From Clostridia bacterium (GTDB taxonomy: Bacteria > Bacillota > Clostridia > Oscillospirales > CAG-272): DNA of 38,792 nt. Of this stretch, positions 8,531 to 14,904 are shown one piece after another. Location: the NCBI GenBank assembly GCA_017621695.1, contig JAGASP010000119.1, forward strand, positions 1 through 38,792, read 5' to 3'. The notes under the pieces were generated by a model. That model was not told where the DNA came from and ran no database searches. It saw only the letters and a list, made by a program, of their open reading frames with translations. Numbering within the stretch: the first letter of the stretch is position 1; every line of letters starts with the position of its first letter. The position numbers and the translations under genes are program-made.

Positions 8531-9262
8531 ATGGCAATCGAATACGGACTTCAACTTTTCAGCGTCAGAGACGTCACCGACAAGGATCTTGAGGGCACGC
8601 TCAAGGCCGTGGCCGAGATGGGCTACAAGTACGTGGAGTATGCGGGCTTCTTCGGTCATTCCGCCGAGCAGGTGAAGGAATGGCAGGACAAGTACGGCCT
8701 CAAGTGCAGCGGCACGCACTCGGGTTGGGTAGAGCTGCTTCCCGAGAACATCGAGGCAACCATTGCTTACCACAAGACCATTGGCAATCCCAACTACATC
8801 ATTCCCGGTGCTGACCTGTCCACGCTGGACAAGATCATTGATTTCTGCGCAGTTATGAACAAGGCGCAGCTTCGCTTGGCCGAGGAAGGCATTTCCCTCG
8901 GATATCACAACCATAGCCACGAGTTTGCGGTGATGCCTTGGGGCTCTACCATCCACTCCGAGCTGGAAAAGCGCGGCACGTTCGATTTCGAGATCGACAC
9001 CTTCTGGGCGTTCAACGCAGGCATTGACCCTGTGGAGACTCTCAAGCGTCTGTCGGGACGTGTCAAGGTCATCCACCTGAAGGACGGCTTCAAGGGCGGC
9101 GTCGGTAAGTCTTTGGGTCAGGGAGAAGCACCTGTGCTCAAGGTGCGCGAGTATGCGATCAAGCAGGACATCCGTATGGTCGTGGAAAGCGAGGGCCTCG
9201 ATCCCACCGGCCTCGAAGAAGTCAAGCGTTGCATCGACTTCCTCAAGGCGCAGGAGGCGTAA
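8531..9262 (+). CDS. Sugar phosphate isomerase/epimerase (xylose-isomerase-like TIM barrel)
   Basis: 243 residues, cytosolic, matching the AP-endonuclease-2/xylose-isomerase-like superfamily that includes inosose dehydratases, hexulose-phosphate epimerases and hydroxypyruvate isomerases. The start YGLQLFSVRD is typical of the first strand. Metal-ligand regions are visible as YHNHSHEF, EIDTFWAF, VIHLKDG and VVESEG. Length is slightly short for the family (about 260-290) but both ends look complete. AAGGAG seven to eight bases before ATG 8531 fixes the start. It probably processes a sugar released or imported through the upstream lipoproteins, though a repeat copy separates it from them, so cotranscription is uncertain. 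The substrate cannot be predicted. Confidence 0.88.
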   Translation: MAIEYGLQLFSVRDVTDKDLEGTLKAVAEMGYKYVEYAGFFGHSAEQVKEWQDKYGLKCSGTHSGWVELLPENIEATIAYHKTIGNPNYIIPGADLSTLDKIIDFCAVMNKAQLRLAEEGISLGYHNHSHEFAVMPWGSTIHSELEKRGTFDFEIDTFWAFNAGIDPVETLKRLSGRVKVIHLKDGFKGGVGKSLGQGEAPVLKVREYAIKQDIRMVVESEGLDPTGLEEVKRCIDFLKAQEA

Positions 9263-9273
9263 GGAGAGTACGA

Positions 9274-9334
9274 GGAGTACGCGAGGGGGAACTTTTGAAA
9301 AAGTTCCCCCTCGACCCCCTCAAAACTTTTAAAA
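9274..9334 (+). repeat. Intergenic hairpin repeat, copy 2
   Basis: GGAGTACGC, then a 15-bp perfect hairpin (9282-9296 with 9299-9313), then ACCCCCTCAAAACTTTTAAAA. The stem base is CGAGG/CCTCG where other copies have CAAGG/CCTTG, a paired substitution that keeps the fold. It lies 11 bases after the isomerase stop. Confidence 0.85.
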
Positions 9335-9500
9335 TGAAAAATATTGACAAAGAAATCGAATGTCCGATGGAGAGGGGAAATCTCTTGATCTATCGGGGGA
9401 TGCTTTTAGCATAGCAGGGAACCTTGGGGCCGCCTCCTCCCTTGGCGCTCCTACTCGCTGCGATATTTTTATTGATCATTCTGAGCAAAGCCGAAAAATT
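9335..9500. other. Non-coding stretch between isomerase and cysteine desulfidase genes
   Basis: No gene, RNA family or clear hairpin is seen. A TTGACA occurs at 9343-9348 without a convincing -10 at the right distance. The first half is AT-rich, the middle GC-richer. Confidence 0.4.
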
Positions 9501-9550
9501 TCAAGACATTTGATCTTTTTTCAAATGTCTTAACCTGTTAAGATATTTGA
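9501..9550 (+). promoter_or_regulatory. Three interacting half-sites upstream of the cysteine desulfidase gene
   Basis: Site A AAGACATTTGA (9503-9513), inverted site B TCAAATGTCTTAA (9521-9533) and site C TTAAGATATTTGA (9538-9550) share one half-site. A:B can form a perfect 11-bp hairpin and B:C a 13-bp hairpin with one G-U pair; the two exclude each other. A weak promoter (TTCAAA 9520-9525, 16 bp, GATATT 9542-9547) would be covered by B and C. The site is therefore either a repressor operator array or an attenuator-like RNA switch; no T-tract follows B:C. Confidence 0.5.
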
Positions 9551-9590
9551 AAAAAGTTTAAACCAAAATACACACACAAAGGAATCAACC

Positions 9591-10934
9591 ATGCCGCTGG
9601 ATCAAACCATCATCAACACATACACCAATATTCTCCGCGAGGAGTTAGTACCCGCGATGGGCTGTACCGAGCCCATTGCCATCGCGTATGCCGCCGCGAT
9701 TCTTCGTCACGCGCTGGGTGCGCTTCCTGAAACATTGGAAGTGGCGCTGAGCGGTAACATCATCAAAAACGTCAAATCCGTCATCGTTCCCGCGACAGGC
9801 GGCCTGCACGGCATTTCTGCGGCTGTTGCGGCGGGTATCATTTCGGGTCGCCCCGACAAAAAGCTGGAGGTTCTGGGGTGTCTTACCGCCGAGGATCATC
9901 CCCGCATTGCCGAATACATGGCGCAAGCCTCCATGCAGATCATTGAGCTGGACACGCCGCATCCCTTTGAAGTAGTTTTGAAGGGCTTTTACGGCGAGGA
10001 TCAAGTCACGGTGCATTTGGTGCGCCGGCATACCAACATCGCCTCGGTGACCCGCAACGGCGAAAATATCACGGTGGCATATACCGAAGAAAACGCTCCC
10101 GGCGGTGCTGCGGTTCTGTCTCATGACGCGGCCAGTGAGGACTGTGCTCACGCGGCTTCCCGTGAGCTTTTGACGGTCAAGGACATCGTAGCGTTTGCCG
10201 ATGAGGTGGATCTTGCACAGTTGCGGCCATTGCTCAAGCGGCAGATGGACATGAATATGGCTATCGCCGAGGAAGGCATTCAAAACGAGTGGGGGGCCGC
10301 GATCGGGCGCTTGCTCAACAGCGCGTACGTGCAGGAGGCGCATCTTGATCCCATCAGCCTGCGCAACAAGGCGAGAGCCTACGCCGCGGCGGGATCGGAT
10401 GCCCGCATGAGCGGATGCGAGATGCCTGTTTGCATTCTGTCGGGTAGCGGCAACCAAGGCATCACGGCTTCTGTTCCCGTGGTCATATACGGTCGCGCAA
10501 TGGGGTTGGATGAAGACAGCATTTTGCGAGGCCTCTTGGTTTCTTCTCTGATCACCATTCATCAAAAAACAGGTATCGGCTGCCTGTCGGCCTACTGTGG
10601 CGCGATCAGCGCGGGGTGCGGTTGCGGCGCGGGTATCTGCTATCTGCAGGGTGGCCGTTACTACGAGATCGCGCATACCTTGGTCAACGCGATCGCCATT
10701 CTGTCGGGCACCATCTGCGACGGTGCCAAGCCCTCCTGCGCCGCCAAGATCGCCATGGCGGTGGAAGCGGGCATCATGGGCTATGAGATGATGAAATCCG
10801 GCCACCAGTTCTATGGCGGCGACGGTATCGTCACCAAAGGCGTGGAGAATACCATCCGCAACGTCGGCCGCCTTGCGCGCGACGGCATGAGCGGCACAGA
10901 CAGAGAGATCATTCGCATTATGCTGGGGGAATAA
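9591..10934 (+). CDS. cyuA: L-cysteine desulfidase, UPF0597/serine dehydratase-alpha family
   Basis: 447 residues. The family (CyuA/YhaM in enterobacteria, CdsB in methanogens) degrades L-cysteine to pyruvate, ammonia and sulfide using a [4Fe-4S] cluster in the cytoplasm. MGCTEPIAIA places Cys25 exactly where the archaeal enzyme has its first cluster ligand; further cysteines in GCLSAYCGAISAGCGCG and SGTICDGAKPSC supply the rest. The glycine-rich VIVPATGGLHG and GSGNQGI segments are also family hallmarks. AAAGGA eight bases ahead of ATG 9591 supports the start. It stands alone: regulated half-sites lie upstream and a repeat array downstream, and the next gene is convergent. L-serine deamination is an alternative activity in this superfamily. 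The symbol is by homology to CyuA. Confidence 0.9.
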   Translation: MPLDQTIINTYTNILREELVPAMGCTEPIAIAYAAAILRHALGALPETLEVALSGNIIKNVKSVIVPATGGLHGISAAVAAGIISGRPDKKLEVLGCLTAEDHPRIAEYMAQASMQIIELDTPHPFEVVLKGFYGEDQVTVHLVRRHTNIASVTRNGENITVAYTEENAPGGAAVLSHDAASEDCAHAASRELLTVKDIVAFADEVDLAQLRPLLKRQMDMNMAIAEEGIQNEWGAAIGRLLNSAYVQEAHLDPISLRNKARAYAAAGSDARMSGCEMPVCILSGSGNQGITASVPVVIYGRAMGLDEDSILRGLLVSSLITIHQKTGIGCLSAYCGAISAGCGCGAGICYLQGGRYYEIAHTLVNAIAILSGTICDGAKPSCAAKIAMAVEAGIMGYEMMKSGHQFYGGDGIVTKGVENTIRNVGRLARDGMSGTDREIIRIMLGE

Positions 10935-11045
10935 GGGAGTACGCAAGGGGGGACTTTTGATAAAAGTCCCCCCTTGACCCCTTCAAAATCTTTTAAAAAG
11001 GGGTTAAAGACACCCGCTTGACGATCAGAAAGCGATGGCGTTTTA
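10935..11045 (+). repeat. Tandem hairpin repeat, unit 1
   Basis: Starts immediately after the cysteine desulfidase stop. GGGAGTACG is followed by a perfect 15-bp hairpin (10944-10958 with 10962-10976, loop GAT), then ACCCCTTCAAAATCTTTTAAAAAGGGG and a tail containing ACACCCGCTTGACGATCAGAAAGCG. The hairpin may double as the 3' end of the cysteine desulfidase transcript. The anchor TACGC recurs after 110 bases. Confidence 0.85.
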
Positions 11046-11145
11046 GGGGTACGCAAGGAACCTTTTGAGAAAAGGTTCCTTGACCTCCAAAACCTTTTAA
11101 AAAAAGGGGTAAGGATACCCGTTGCGCGATAGGAAAGCGAGCTTT
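11046..11145 (+). repeat. Tandem hairpin repeat, unit 2
   Basis: GGGGTACG, then a perfect 13-bp hairpin (11054-11066 with 11070-11082, loop GAG) whose middle is GGAACC/GGTTCC instead of the GGGGGGAC/GTCCCCCC of unit 1, then ACCTCCAAAACCTTTTAAAAA and the tail GGGGTAAGGATACCCG. The anchor TACGC recurs after 101 bases. Confidence 0.85.
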
Positions 11146-11250
11146 GGGAGTACGCAAGGGGGGGACTTTTGATAAAAGTCCCCCCTTGACCCCTTCAAAA
11201 TCTTTTAAAAAGGGGTAAGGATACCCGCTTGATGATCAGAAAGTTTTTTG
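11146..11250 (+). repeat. Tandem hairpin repeat, unit 3
   Basis: Closely matches unit 1 in the hairpin (seven G against six C, so one bulge) and in the tail (ACCCGCTTGATGATCAGAAAG), but has the GGTAAGGATACCC variant of unit 2. Units 1 and 3 are thus more alike than either is to unit 2. Confidence 0.85.
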
Positions 11251-11253
11251 TAG

Positions 11254-11272
11254 GGGAGGGGTCTCCCCTCCC
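11254..11272. other. GC-rich hairpin at the end of the repeat array
   Basis: GGGAGGGG, TCT, CCCCTCCC is a perfect 8-bp stem with a 3-base loop, preceded by TTTTTTG. It borders the array and may be part of the same element. The remaining bases to 11322 hold nothing recognisable. Confidence 0.5.
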
Positions 11273-11322
11273 GAGATGGTCGTTTCTCCGCTGACTGTTG
11301 GGAGAGATCAAGATAGGCGATA

Positions 11323-11353
11323 CAAAAACAGCCGCAGGCGATTGCCTGCGGCT
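11323..11353 (-). terminator. Terminator of the minus-strand lipoprotein gene at 11370
   Basis: AGCCGCAGGC (11330-11339), loop GATT, GCCTGCGGCT (11344-11353). On the minus strand the stem is followed by GTTTTTG. On the plus strand TTGGTTTT follows, so it may also stop readthrough from the cysteine desulfidase side. Confidence 0.85.
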
Positions 11354-11369
11354 TTGGTTTTATGGGGAA

Positions 11370-12575
11370 TTATGCTGCGGCGGCAGCGTCTGCCTCTTCC
11401 TGAGTCCAGGAGAGGAATTCGCCTGCGGTGTACTCCTTGTTGTCGTCAGTCCAGTCAAAGTAGCTGACGCTGGAGTAGGTGTTGCCGTTGTCGATGACAG
11501 TCTGAACGTTGTTGACCCATTGTGCACCGTTGTAGAAGACGGACACGAACTTACGGGGCATATCTACGGTGTAGGAATCGCTCATGCAGTAGGAGAAGGT
11601 GAACTCTGCATTGGAAACAGAGCAGTTCTCGAAGCAATACTCGTCAACAGCGGCGCTTGCGTAGCCGATGAAGCCGGCCGGGTTGTGGAAGCCGGAGAGC
11701 TTGATCTTATCAACGTGGCAGTTGATGAATTCAGCGGAAGAGCCGGCAGCCATGATGTGGCCGATGAAGCCTGCGGAACGGAAGGAGATGGGGTGACCGT
11801 CCAGCTCACGATCCTGATTGGCGTAGTCCATCCAACCGTCTACGGTGAAATTGGTAACGTTGACGTTTTCAAAGCTCATGTAGCCGTTGGTAACGCAACC
11901 GACGAGGTTGCCGACAGCGCGCTCATAAGCGGTGACGTGGCAGTTATCGAAGTTGATATCCTTGAAGTAGAGGTCGTCGGTAGCAACGCCAACGAAGCCT
12001 GCGCCGATCTCGGCAGGGGGAGTACCGGGTGCGGGATCGTGGAGGATCTCCAGATTGGAGATGGTGTGACCCTTACCGTCAAAGGTGACGTAACCGAGAG
12101 CCATACCGTTGAGGGGAACCCAGTCATAGCCGGTCATGTCGATGTCGGCAGTGAGGACAACGGTCATTTCAAAGAAATCGTTGACGGGATAGCCGTCCTC
12201 GTCCAGCTCGTTGGTCTGCTGGTTGAAGTTCATGAGATCTTCTGCGGTACGGATGACAACGTAGTACTCGGGATCATACACGGTGTCGTCATCGCCGGGC
12301 TCGGAGTCATCGCCTGAGCCGACGGGCTCAGAGTCAACGGGAGCTTGGGTAGCTTCCTCGGCGGTAGGTGCTTCGGTAGCCTCTTCGGTGGCGGGTTCGG
12401 TGTCAGCCTCGGTTGCGGCGGGAGCGGTTTCGCTGTCGGCAGAGGTATCTGCAACAGGAGCCTGCGTGTCCTTGGTGCTTTCGTCGGTTTCGGTATCCTT
12501 GTTGCAAGCGGCAAACGCGAGAACGCAACCCAGGATCAGAACCAGACAAAGCAGGATGTAGCGAATGTTTTTCAT
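11370..12575 (-). CDS. Lipoprotein with GLUG-like beta-helix repeats
   Basis: 401 residues. The signal peptide ends LAFAAC (lipobox Cys24), followed by a roughly 80-residue Thr/Glu/Ala/Asp linker with TEAPTAEEATQAP-style units. From about 105 on, the sequence reads IRTAEDLMNFNQQ, then DGKGHTISNL and several short beta repeats (GFVGVATDDLYFKDINF, GNLVGCVTNGYMSFENV, GFIGH, GFIGYAS). This is the pattern of GLUG/right-handed beta-helix proteins such as adhesins. It ends with an alanine-rich tail. AAAGGA eight bases before ATG and a good promoter upstream support the start. Function is probably surface binding; no catalytic motif is seen. The lipoprotein at 28599 carries a similar repeat region. 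Confidence 0.85.
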   Translation of the reverse strand: MKNIRYILLCLVLILGCVLAFAACNKDTETDESTKDTQAPVADTSADSETAPAATEADTEPATEEATEAPTAEEATQAPVDSEPVGSGDDSEPGDDDTVYDPEYYVVIRTAEDLMNFNQQTNELDEDGYPVNDFFEMTVVLTADIDMTGYDWVPLNGMALGYVTFDGKGHTISNLEILHDPAPGTPPAEIGAGFVGVATDDLYFKDINFDNCHVTAYERAVGNLVGCVTNGYMSFENVNVTNFTVDGWMDYANQDRELDGHPISFRSAGFIGHIMAAGSSAEFINCHVDKIKLSGFHNPAGFIGYASAAVDEYCFENCSVSNAEFTFSYCMSDSYTVDMPRKFVSVFYNGAQWVNNVQTVIDNGNTYSSVSYFDWTDDNKEYTAGEFLSWTQEEADAAAAA

Positions 12576-12612
12576 GGTGAATTCCTTTCATCATAATAAA
12601 TTGGATATATAT

Positions 12613-12641
12613 ATATTACACTTTTTTCTTACTTTTGTCAA
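12613..12641 (-). promoter_or_regulatory. Promoter of the lipoprotein gene at 11370-12575
   Basis: On the minus strand, a perfect TTGACA (12641-12636), a 17-bp spacer and TAATAT (12618-12613, four of six consensus bases) lie about 40 bases ahead of the start codon. Confidence 0.7.
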
Positions 12642-12680
12642 GGGGGAAAACACAATTATTTATCGATAACGGTTTTGGTC

Positions 12681-12715
12681 AAAAAAACGCCACCTCCGTG
12701 ATGACAGAGGTGGCG
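12681..12715 (-). terminator. Terminator of the small lipoprotein gene at 12750
   Basis: CGCCACCTC (12688-12696) pairs with GAGGTGGCG (12707-12715); minus-strand transcription then enters seven T residues (plus-strand A run 12681-12687). Confidence 0.85.
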
Positions 12716-12749
12716 TATCAAAGGGGTTTCGGGGAGGAGGGGGAAGGGA

Positions 12750-13133
12750 TCAGCCCTTACCGCCTCGCGCGAATCCACCGAAACGGGAGGTGGTGCCGGG
12801 TGTTGTAGAGGCAGAGGTTTCTGCGTTGTCCGTCGTTGGAGGGACGGGCGTTGTTCCGGGGGCGGTGGTACCGGGCAGAATGCTTTCCTGCTCGGTGACC
12901 TTCTCGGTCATCTTTTCCGTAGACTTTTCTGTGTTCTTCTCGGTTGTGGAAGAGGTGACGGAGCCGACGTTGCTATCGGCGACCGTGCCGTCCTCTTTAT
13001 CGTTTCGGGTACAAGCGACACCGAGGAGTAAAACGGATGCGGTCATGATGCCGAGAAGACCCGTACGGAGGGAAATACCCCACACGCGGCGCTTCTTTGT
13101 CGCGGTATTGTTACCGTTTTTGATTGCTTTCAT
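12750..13133 (-). CDS. Small Thr/Glu-rich lipoprotein of unknown function
   Basis: 127 residues from ATG 13133. A long basic N-terminus (KNGNNTATKKRR) precedes a hydrophobic segment ending LLGVAC, a plausible lipobox at Cys41. The rest is low complexity: EKNTEKSTEKMTEKVTEQ, then Pro/Thr/Gly and a final RFGGFARGGKG. No globular domain is visible, so it may be a spacer-like surface protein. AGGAAAGG lies 12 bases upstream of the chosen ATG, a slightly long spacing; the frame also extends 12 codons further without better ribosome-site support. It has its own terminator. No convincing promoter was found in 13134-13337, which otherwise appears empty. Confidence 0.6.
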   Translation of the reverse strand: MKAIKNGNNTATKKRRVWGISLRTGLLGIMTASVLLLGVACTRNDKEDGTVADSNVGSVTSSTTEKNTEKSTEKMTEKVTEQESILPGTTAPGTTPVPPTTDNAETSASTTPGTTSRFGGFARGGKG

Positions 13134-13337
13134 TGTATGACCATACCTTTCCTGCGTGCATCGAGTCACAAGGTCGCCGCGCGAGCTCTGTGTTCTGAAA
13201 CGGTGCTGATATTTCCGCTGTATTATGACGCTCCGGCGGACTTTTCTGCTGATATACGAGTTTGCGTGACGTGCTTGATGGCTCTGTGGATAGTATGGGT
13301 GGTGGAATTAAAAATAAACAGGGGAATTTTTGGAAAT

Positions 13338-13371
13338 CAAAAAGAACCCCACCTGCAAGGGGCAGGTGGGG
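13338..13371 (-). terminator. Terminator of the gene at 13412
   Basis: CCCCACCTGC (13347-13356) pairs with GCAGGTGGGG (13362-13371), a perfect 10-bp stem. The minus-strand transcript continues TTCTTTTTGATTT. Confidence 0.85.
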
Positions 13372-13411
13372 TAAACTTTTTTAGTGAGCAGTTGCTATGT
13401 AAAGAGTAGGA

Positions 13412-14662
13412 TTAGTCCTTCTTCTTCAGAACAACAGCAGCAGCCATTGCAGACATCAGAACTGCAACGGAACCGAGAACGGTTGCGCCGCAACCGGACT
13501 TCTCTTCTGCCTTGGTCTCAGACTCAGCAGCGGAACCGGACTCTGCGGGAGCAGAAGCGGACTCGGACTCTGCGGGAGCAGAAGCAGACTCAGACTCTGC
13601 AGGAGCAGAAGCGGACTCGGACTCGGGCTCAGAAGTGGGCTCGGACTCGGGCTCTGACTCGGGCTCGGAAGAAGACTCTTCCTCGGGAATGGTCTCAGTG
13701 TTGGGGATCACAACCAGGTTGGGATCAGCGAACTCAAGGCCTTCCTGGTAAGGAAGAACGAGGTTGATACCGTTATCCCATGCGGTCCAGGAAACTACGG
13801 GAGCGCCGGAATCCTTATCGGTGATACCGTTGGAAGAACCTGCAGCCCAGTTAACAGCATCTACGCCACCGGCGGTGGTGCGGTCGAGGTAGTACAGGCA
13901 GCAGCCGATGTTCAGAGGCAGCTCGTCGGGACCACCAACATACAGCTTGGTGTCTTCCTCGTATGCCTTCCACTGGTAGTCAGCGTAGAGCATGGAGAAG
14001 GAGAGAGCGAACTCAGCGGACCAACCGTTTTCGGTCTTCTTGGCAGCGCCCTTTACGCCGTCGCCGTTAGCTTCGGACAGAAGAGCGTCGTTGTCAGACT
14101 CCTGACGCTGGATCTGCAGAGGAGCGCCGTCCTCGATGCAGGTGAAGGAGTAGAAGATGTTCTTGGGGTTGGAGAGCAGCTCAGGATCGTTCTCCAGAGC
14201 CCAGCCCAGCTTGCCACCGAAGTCGATGCAAACCTGGAAAGCGTCACCGTTGTAGGCACCAGGGTTGGTACCGTAAACGAAGTCAGGATCGGTTACGTAG
14301 AAGCCGATGTACAGCCACTCAGAGTCAGCAACAAAGTAGGTGCTGATGCTCCAACCTGCGGGAACAGCGTCAAGATTGCCTTGCCAAGAAACCATGTTGG
14401 AAGCGTCAACAGTGATCATGGGATAGTTGGCAGCCTGCCAGTCGGACATATCACCGTCGGTTACGGTCAGCTTGCTGGCAGCGTCCTTGTCCCAAGTAAT
14501 GGTAACGTCACCAACAGTAGAGAATTCCTCGGCACTCTCAACACAGTAAGCACCGGGAGTAAAGGAAACGTCGATACCCTCGGTTGTACGAGCAGAGACG
14601 AGAATTGCGCTCAGAGAGAGCAGCATAACTACGCTCAGAGCGATTGCAAGAATCTTTTTCAT
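13412..14662 (-). CDS. Secreted CBM9/DOMON-like protein with C-terminal GCG membrane tail
   Basis: 416 residues. A cleavable signal peptide (MKKILAIALSVVMLLSL, cut near LVSA) lacks a lipobox. Residues about 45-300 begin DGDMSDWQAANYP and contain YFVADSEWLYIGFYVTDPD and GDAFQVCIDFGG, the layout of carbohydrate-binding family 9/DOMON sandwiches. A Ser/Glu/Pro-rich stalk follows, with three near-identical repeats of SESASAPAE. The C-terminus is SGCGA, a hydrophobic helix and KKKD, so the protein is probably held at the cell surface by this tail. GGAGGA six to seven bases before ATG 14662 supports this start; a start five codons upstream (14677) overlaps the ribosome site. It probably binds a glycan. 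Confidence 0.8.
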   Translation of the reverse strand: MKKILAIALSVVMLLSLSAILVSARTTEGIDVSFTPGAYCVESAEEFSTVGDVTITWDKDAASKLTVTDGDMSDWQAANYPMITVDASNMVSWQGNLDAVPAGWSISTYFVADSEWLYIGFYVTDPDFVYGTNPGAYNGDAFQVCIDFGGKLGWALENDPELLSNPKNIFYSFTCIEDGAPLQIQRQESDNDALLSEANGDGVKGAAKKTENGWSAEFALSFSMLYADYQWKAYEEDTKLYVGGPDELPLNIGCCLYYLDRTTAGGVDAVNWAAGSSNGITDKDSGAPVVSWTAWDNGINLVLPYQEGLEFADPNLVVIPNTETIPEEESSSEPESEPESEPTSEPESESASAPAESESASAPAESESASAPAESGSAAESETKAEEKSGCGATVLGSVAVLMSAMAAAVVLKKKD

Positions 14663-14694
14663 AATTCTTTCCTCCATAAAATTTTTTGGAAATC

Positions 14695-14719
14695 AACCAT
14701 CCCCCCCTTGAGGATGGTT
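14695..14719 (-). other. Leader hairpin of the gene at 13412-14662
   Basis: AACCATCC (14695-14702) pairs with GGATGGTT (14712-14719) in the 5' leader, about 30 bases ahead of the start codon. A possible -10 TATGAT (minus strand, 14736-14731) lies just upstream, but no -35 is evident. The hairpin would sit at the very 5' end of the mRNA. Confidence 0.4.
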
Positions 14720-14821
14720 TCGCATTCCCTATCATACACTAAAATTGTGAACAGCGTGACACAAATTTGTAAACATACTTCAACCGAGGGTTTAAAAGTA
14801 CAAAAAAAGAGCAAAATCGAC

Positions 14822-14863
14822 GAATTTTTTTGTGCTTTTGTGTATTTGCGCACAAAAAAATTC
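14822..14863. other. Perfect 14-bp inverted repeat overlapping a terminator
   Basis: GAATTTTTTTGTGC (14822-14835) and GCACAAAAAAATTC (14850-14863) are exact reverse complements separated by 14 bases. The right arm contains the A-run that acts as the T-tract of the neighbouring terminator (14854-14890), so the two structures share sequence. Confidence 0.7.
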
Positions 14864-14890
14864 CCGCCGCTCTGCAGGGAGCGACGGGAA
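14854..14890 (-). terminator. Terminator of the lipoprotein gene at 14905
   Basis: TTCCCGCCGCTC (14861-14872) pairs with GAGCGACGGGAA (14879-14890) with one mismatch. The minus-strand transcript then runs into seven T residues. Confidence 0.85.
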
Positions 14891-14904
14891 TAAATGTGAA
14901 GCGA

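Noticed and set aside
9343..9348. TTGACA as a promoter for the cysteine desulfidase gene
   Set aside because: No -10 box at a workable distance and more than 240 bases from the gene.
13137..13409. A 90-codon plus-strand frame in the gap between two minus-strand genes
   Set aside because: No ribosome site, it runs through a terminator hairpin, and the translation has no recognisable feature.
13540..13680. Tandem repeats of about 36 bases
   Set aside because: They encode the in-frame SESASAPAE stalk of the surface protein, not an array or a mobile element.
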